7,914 bases of DNA, from positions 27,894-35,807 of the forward strand of contig WOYM01000038.1 in assembly GCA_011620785.1 (NCBI GenBank), read 5' to 3'. The notes beneath the pieces were generated by a model. That model was not told the origin of the DNA. It saw only the letters and a list, made by a program, of their open reading frames with translations, and ran no database searches. This DNA is from Methanothrix sp. (GTDB lineage: Archaea; Halobacteriota; Methanosarcinia; Methanotrichales; Methanotrichaceae). Both the position numbers and the translations under genes were made by a program. The stretch's first letter is position 1; each line of letters starts with the position of its first letter. This document shows positions 4,660 through 7,914 of the stretch, piece after piece.

Positions 4660-5877
4660 ATGAATCATACAGGGGCCATAGAGAGGGCGAAGGAGCACTT
4701 CGCTGAACTGCTCGCCGAGCAGCTTAATCGCGTTGATCAGATGAAAGCAGGAGAGGACTGGGCGGACTACAGCCGGCTTATGCCGATAATAATTGGGGTG
4801 GTCGGAGGAGACGGCATCGGCCCCTTCATCACTAAAGAGGCGGTCCGGGTGCTCGAGTACATCCTGGCAGAGGAGATCCAGTCTGGAAAGGTCGAGCTGA
4901 GGTGGATCTCGGGCCTTTCAATCGAGGAGAGGGTCAGAGTGATGAAGGCCCTGCCCGAGGAGACCCTGGCGGCGCTGAAGGAGTGCCATGTGATACTAAA
5001 GGGTCCCCTCACCACCCCCAAAAAAGGGGATAAATGGCCAAACCTGGAGAGCGCCAACGTATCCATGCGCCGGGAGCTGGACCTCTTCGCCAATGTCCGG
5101 CCGGTCAAAGTGCCGGAGAAGGGCATCGACTGGATCTTCTACCGGGAGAACACCGAGGGCGAGTATGTCCTGGGCAGCTCAGGATTCAATGTCACTGAGG
5201 ACCTGGCAGTGGACTTCAAGGTTATCACCAGCCAGGGAGCGGAAAGAATCGTGCGCCTGGCATTCGAGTACGCCAAAAAGAATGGTATCAATAGAGTCTC
5301 TGCGGTCACCAAGGCCAATGTGATCAAGACCACAGACGGCAAGTTCCTGGAGGTGGCCCGGCGGGTGGCTGGGGAGTATCCGGAAATTCAGTTCGATGAC
5401 TGGTTCGTGGACATAATGGCGGCCAAGCTGGTGGACGAGAAGCGGAGGCGCGACTTCAAGGTGATCGTCCTGCCCAACCTGTACGGGGACATACTCACCG
5501 ATGAGGCGGCGGAGTTCCAGGGTGGGGTGGGCACTGCCGGAAGCGCCAATATCGGCAAGAGGTATGCCATGTTCGAGGCCATCCACGGCTCGGCCCCGCG
5601 CATGGTCGAAGAGGGCAGAGCGCAGTATGCCGATCCGGCGAGCATGATGCGGGCCTGCGTGATGATGCTGCGTCATATCGGCCTTGCAGGCCAGGCCAGC
5701 CGGATGGAGATGGCGCTGGATATCTGCGGCCAGTTCGAAAAGAGAATACGCCTCACCGGCAGGCCAGATGGTGCCACTGGAGCCCAGTACGCAGACTATG
5801 TGCTCGAGACTATTCAAGATCCCGACCTGCTTGGCCGCTGGCAGAGATATCAGGCTTCCGGAGAGGTAAAGCTTTAG
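4660..5877 (+). CDS. icd: Isocitrate dehydrogenase (isocitrate/isopropylmalate dehydrogenase family)
   Basis: Oxidative decarboxylation of isocitrate to 2-oxoglutarate with reduction of NAD(P), in the cytoplasm. In the 405 residues the substrate motif SxNxxxR is S131-A-N133-V-S-M-R137, followed by R147 and by R162 and Y169 in RENTEGEY. The catalytic lysine is K218 in VTKANVIK. Metal-binding aspartates are D251, D277 and D281 (NLYGDILTDEAAEFQGGVG). The SxN motif separates it from isopropylmalate and homoisocitrate dehydrogenases, which have a hydrophobic segment there. The coenzyme loop reads HGSAPRM (R314, M315), neither the Lys-Tyr of NADP enzymes nor the Asp-Ile of NAD enzymes. A helical N-terminal extension of about 40 residues precedes the first strand PIIIGVVGGDGIGP. 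A GTG at 4651 would add three residues; the AGGTG site favours the ATG. Seventeen bases separate it from RIO2, so co-transcription is likely. Confidence 0.9.
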   Translation: MNHTGAIERAKEHFAELLAEQLNRVDQMKAGEDWADYSRLMPIIIGVVGGDGIGPFITKEAVRVLEYILAEEIQSGKVELRWISGLSIEERVRVMKALPEETLAALKECHVILKGPLTTPKKGDKWPNLESANVSMRRELDLFANVRPVKVPEKGIDWIFYRENTEGEYVLGSSGFNVTEDLAVDFKVITSQGAERIVRLAFEYAKKNGINRVSAVTKANVIKTTDGKFLEVARRVAGEYPEIQFDDWFVDIMAAKLVDEKRRRDFKVIVLPNLYGDILTDEAAEFQGGVGTAGSANIGKRYAMFEAIHGSAPRMVEEGRAQYADPASMMRACVMMLRHIGLAGQASRMEMALDICGQFEKRIRLTGRPDGATGAQYADYVLETIQDPDLLGRWQRYQASGEVKL

Positions 5878-5894
5878 CTGAATGATACCATATA

Positions 5895-6770
5895 TTGCTC
5901 GTGGAAAACCTTGCAGAAGCATTTCTGGGCTTGAGCCGAGAGGATCTCTCTCTCTTGGCCGCGATTGAAACCGGGATGAGGACCCACGAGTGGGTCCCCA
6001 CTTTTATAATATCTAAGCTTGCCGGCCTCTCCGCCAGCAAATCAGAATACCGACTCCAGCATCTTTTTGAGAAAAAGCTGGTGGTGCGAGAGGCTCAGCA
6101 TTACCTGGGCTATCAGATAAACTTCGATTCCTACGACCTTTTAGCGCTATCAGATTTCGTCCGGCGCGATCAGGTAAAAAGCATCGGAGGGCAGATCGGG
6201 GTGGGCAAGGAGTCCATTGTCCTTGAGGCCCAGGGATACGCCTCTTTAGCCATCAAGTTCCACCGCCAGGGCCGGACCAGCTTCAAGCATGTCCGCCGCC
6301 TGCGCGACCACCTCAAGGACAAGCCTCGGGTTCCGTGGCTCTATGCTGCTGCTCTAGCGGCAAGACGGGAGTTTGCAGTGATGGAAAAGCTCTACTCGAA
6401 GGTTTCCATCCCCCGGCCGGTGGCCATCAGCCGGCATGCTCTGGCAATGGAGTATGTCCCCGGACCACTTTTAAACAGGATCACTCTGGAAGATCCGGAG
6501 GATGGCCTGAGGTTGATCCTGGGTGAGGTTGGACGGGCCCTGGGTCTGGGGATAATCCATGCCGACCTGAGCGAGTTCAACATCATAATCACCGATTCCG
6601 GGCCGGTGATCATCGACTGGCCCCAGGCGGTGGATGCTACCCACCCTCATGCAGAAGAGCTCTTAAATAGGGATCTGGGCAATGTACTGCGCTTTTTCCA
6701 GAGAAAGTACCGCATCGATATGCCGCTGGAAGAGGCGCTCTCGGTTGTCCGGGAGGCGGACAGGGTTTGA
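5895..6770 (+). CDS. rio2: RIO2-type serine/threonine protein kinase / ATPase
   Basis: RIO2 acts in maturation of the small ribosomal subunit in archaea and eukaryotes. The 291-residue protein has an N-terminal winged-helix region (about 1-90, with LAAIETGMRTHEWVP and a following helix-turn-helix) and then the RIO kinase domain. The nucleotide loop is GVGKES (102-107). The phosphate-contacting lysine is K121 in LAIKFHRQGRTSFK. The hinge is MEYVPGP (186-192). The catalytic loop is HADLSEFN (222-229, Asp224), and the metal-binding motif is IDWPQ (240-244), characteristic of RIO2 (usually IDFPQ or IDWPQ). Kinase subdomains for substrate binding are absent, as in all RIO proteins. The start is uncertain: TTG at 5895 or GTG at 5901, neither with a clear ribosome binding site, and differing by two residues. 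It follows isocitrate dehydrogenase closely, and its stop overlaps the start of the DUF460 gene. Confidence 0.94.
   Translation: MLVENLAEAFLGLSREDLSLLAAIETGMRTHEWVPTFIISKLAGLSASKSEYRLQHLFEKKLVVREAQHYLGYQINFDSYDLLALSDFVRRDQVKSIGGQIGVGKESIVLEAQGYASLAIKFHRQGRTSFKHVRRLRDHLKDKPRVPWLYAAALAARREFAVMEKLYSKVSIPRPVAISRHALAMEYVPGPLLNRITLEDPEDGLRLILGEVGRALGLGIIHADLSEFNIIITDSGPVIIDWPQAVDATHPHAEELLNRDLGNVLRFFQRKYRIDMPLEEALSVVREADRV
6752..6756 (+). promoter_or_regulatory. Ribosome binding site deciding the DUF460 TTG start
   Basis: GGAGG lies 10 bases before the TTG at 6767, within the last codons of RIO2. No ATG or GTG occurs at a comparable position in the right frame, so it supports the TTG start and coupling of the two genes. 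Confidence 0.55.
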
Positions 6771-7914
6771 GCATCTTCGGGGTGGATATCGCCAGCGGCT
6801 CACCAGGCAGCCGCAGGGATCCCAGCTACTCACTGGTGATCCTGGAGGGGGATGCCACTGCCCTTCATCATATGATCAGCAGGCATAAGCTGATCCGAAT
6901 GATCAGGGAGCGGCAGCCGGAGATCGTGGCTATGGATAACGTCCATGAGCTGGCCCAGAGCCACAAGGATCTGATCAACCTCCTGCGCCGTCTCCCCCCT
7001 TCGACCAAATTGGTTCAGGTGACGGGCGGTGAGCGGCCGGAGTCCCTGGTCCGTCTGGCCCGCTGGAATGGCATCACCTTCGACCGCACCAAGCCCCTGG
7101 AGGAGGCTGAGGCCTCAGCCAGGCTGGCGGCCAGGGGCGTTGGGGCCGTGGTCTCCGCCTTTGAGGACAGGACTCTGATAAAGGTGAGCCGGAGGCGGTC
7201 CCTGGGACGCGGCGGCTGGAGCCAGAACCGCTATACTCGCAAGATCCACGGAGCTGTGATGGCCATGGCGCGGGAGGTGGAGAAGCAGCTTCGCGAAGCC
7301 GGTTTGGAGTACTCCCTGCGGACGGTGGAGGGCCTTGGTGGCTTCACCCGGGCGGAGTTCGTGGTGGAGGCCACCAGGGATAAGGTGCACATCAACCCCG
7401 GCTATTCGGTCGATGCCCAGCTGAAGGTGCAGAGCATTGAGAGGCCTGCTCTGCAGTTCAAGCCGCTCCTGCACCGGAGGGGCTACATCATTGTGGGCCT
7501 TGACCCAGGCACCACCACCGGCATTGCCGCCCTGAACCTGCGGGGAGAACTGGTCGATCTGATCAGCTCCCGAGCTATGTCCTCATCCGATGTAATAGAG
7601 TGGATAGCCGCCCGGGGAAAGCCGCTGATTGTGGCTACCGACGTCTCGCCCACGCCGGGAGCGGTGGAGAAGACCAAGAGGGCCTTTAATGCCGTGCTGT
7701 TCAGTCCGGGGGCGGATATGGCCGGGGAGGAGAAGATAGCTCTGGGACGGGAGCTGGGCTACAAGAACGACCATGAGAGGGATGCTCTGGCTGCTGCACT
7801 GGCTGCCTTCAGGAAGTACAAGAACAAGTTCATGCAGGTGGAGAAGAAGGCTCCGGCGGAGGTTGATCCCGATGAGATCAAGGCCATGGTGGTCCGGGGC
7901 TATTCCATTGAGAA
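6767..7914 (+). CDS. DUF460 protein with two RNase H-like modules (3' end outside window)
   Basis: This is an archaeal DUF460-family protein; 382 codons are seen and the gene runs off the right edge (full members are usually about 600 residues or more). It starts with a TTG at 6767-6769 that overlaps the RIO2 stop by four bases (TTGA). The first module opens with IFGVDIASGSPGSRR (residues 3-17, Asp7) and has AMDNVHEL (Asp57). The second opens with IIVGLDPGTTTGIA (241-254, Asp246), then ATDVSP (Asp292) and NDHERDALAAALAAFRKYKNK near residue 334, with acidic residues where RuvC/YqgF-like nucleases place them. Between the modules are RNA-binding-looking basic stretches (SRRRSLGRGGWSQNRYTRK). Biochemical function is not established to my knowledge; a nucleic-acid enzyme is inferred from the fold. 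A later GTG (residue 6) would delete the first beta strand and is unlikely. The visible frame is open throughout. Confidence 0.88.
   Translation, partial: MSIFGVDIASGSPGSRRDPSYSLVILEGDATALHHMISRHKLIRMIRERQPEIVAMDNVHELAQSHKDLINLLRRLPPSTKLVQVTGGERPESLVRLARWNGITFDRTKPLEEAEASARLAARGVGAVVSAFEDRTLIKVSRRRSLGRGGWSQNRYTRKIHGAVMAMAREVEKQLREAGLEYSLRTVEGLGGFTRAEFVVEATRDKVHINPGYSVDAQLKVQSIERPALQFKPLLHRRGYIIVGLDPGTTTGIAALNLRGELVDLISSRAMSSSDVIEWIAARGKPLIVATDVSPTPGAVEKTKRAFNAVLFSPGADMAGEEKIALGRELGYKNDHERDALAAALAAFRKYKNKFMQVEKKAPAEVDPDEIKAMVVRGYSIE

Noticed and set aside
5889..5897. ATATATT stretch just before RIO2 that looks like a TATA box.
   Set aside because: It touches the RIO2 start codons, so a transcript starting 25 bases downstream would omit the N-terminus; the 17-base gap after isocitrate dehydrogenase fits co-transcription instead.
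5179..5922. Open frame of 247 codons on the minus strand opposite isocitrate dehydrogenase.
   Set aside because: Antisense shadow of a gene with all catalytic motifs intact; the translation is rich in His/Leu/Gly without domain character and has no promoter or ribosome binding site that I can see.

Overview
This window looks like ordinary chromosomal DNA from a methanogenic euryarchaeon. I would guess the Methanothrix/Methanosarcinales side, but that rests on protein character and is not proven. The archaeal evidence is a RIO2 kinase with the IDWPQ signature, a DUF460 protein with two RNase H-like modules, a type-4 (Fe-S) uracil-DNA glycosylase, archaeal-style TruA, TATA-type promoter boxes, and frequent TTG/GTG starts with GGAGG or AGGTG ribosome binding sites. 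The DNA is moderately GC-rich in genes and AT-rich at promoters. There is no transposon, CRISPR array, prophage or tRNA.

Layout. Minus strand, reading leftward: an aconitase-family dehydratase large subunit (LeuC/HacA type, 822-2090) runs directly into truA (24-821); the truA TTG start abuts the upstream TGA stop. Upstream on the same strand is the type-4 uracil-DNA glycosylase (2180-2794). It is divergent from a short plus-strand gene of unknown function (2876-3112). That gene converges on a minus-strand sugar-nucleotide pyrophosphorylase (3117-4382) across a 4-base gap holding a perfect 7-bp inverted repeat. Upstream of the pyrophosphorylase is an easily missed 30-residue membrane microprotein gene (4469-4561, minus), with a TATA box at the spacing expected for a leaderless mRNA. 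On the plus strand an isocitrate dehydrogenase (4660-5877), RIO2 (5895-6770) and a DUF460 protein (6767 to beyond the window edge) form a tight cluster; the last two overlap by 4 bases and the DUF460 gene starts with TTG.

How the genes fit together. The dehydratase and isocitrate dehydrogenase are both 2-oxoacid/tricarboxylate enzymes, lying about 2.5 kb apart on opposite strands, and could serve 2-oxoglutarate, leucine or coenzyme B precursor synthesis. RIO2 (40S-type small-subunit maturation) and DUF460 (predicted RNase H-fold, RNA/DNA processing) form a plausible translation- and RNA-related pair. The pyrophosphorylase points to surface polysaccharide or glycosylation.

Nothing here is clearly a new multi-gene system. 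The most novel-looking items are the 30-residue membrane protein with its leaderless promoter, the short uncharacterised 78-residue gene, and a pair of GC-rich direct repeats spaced 22 bp apart upstream of the dehydratase promoter.
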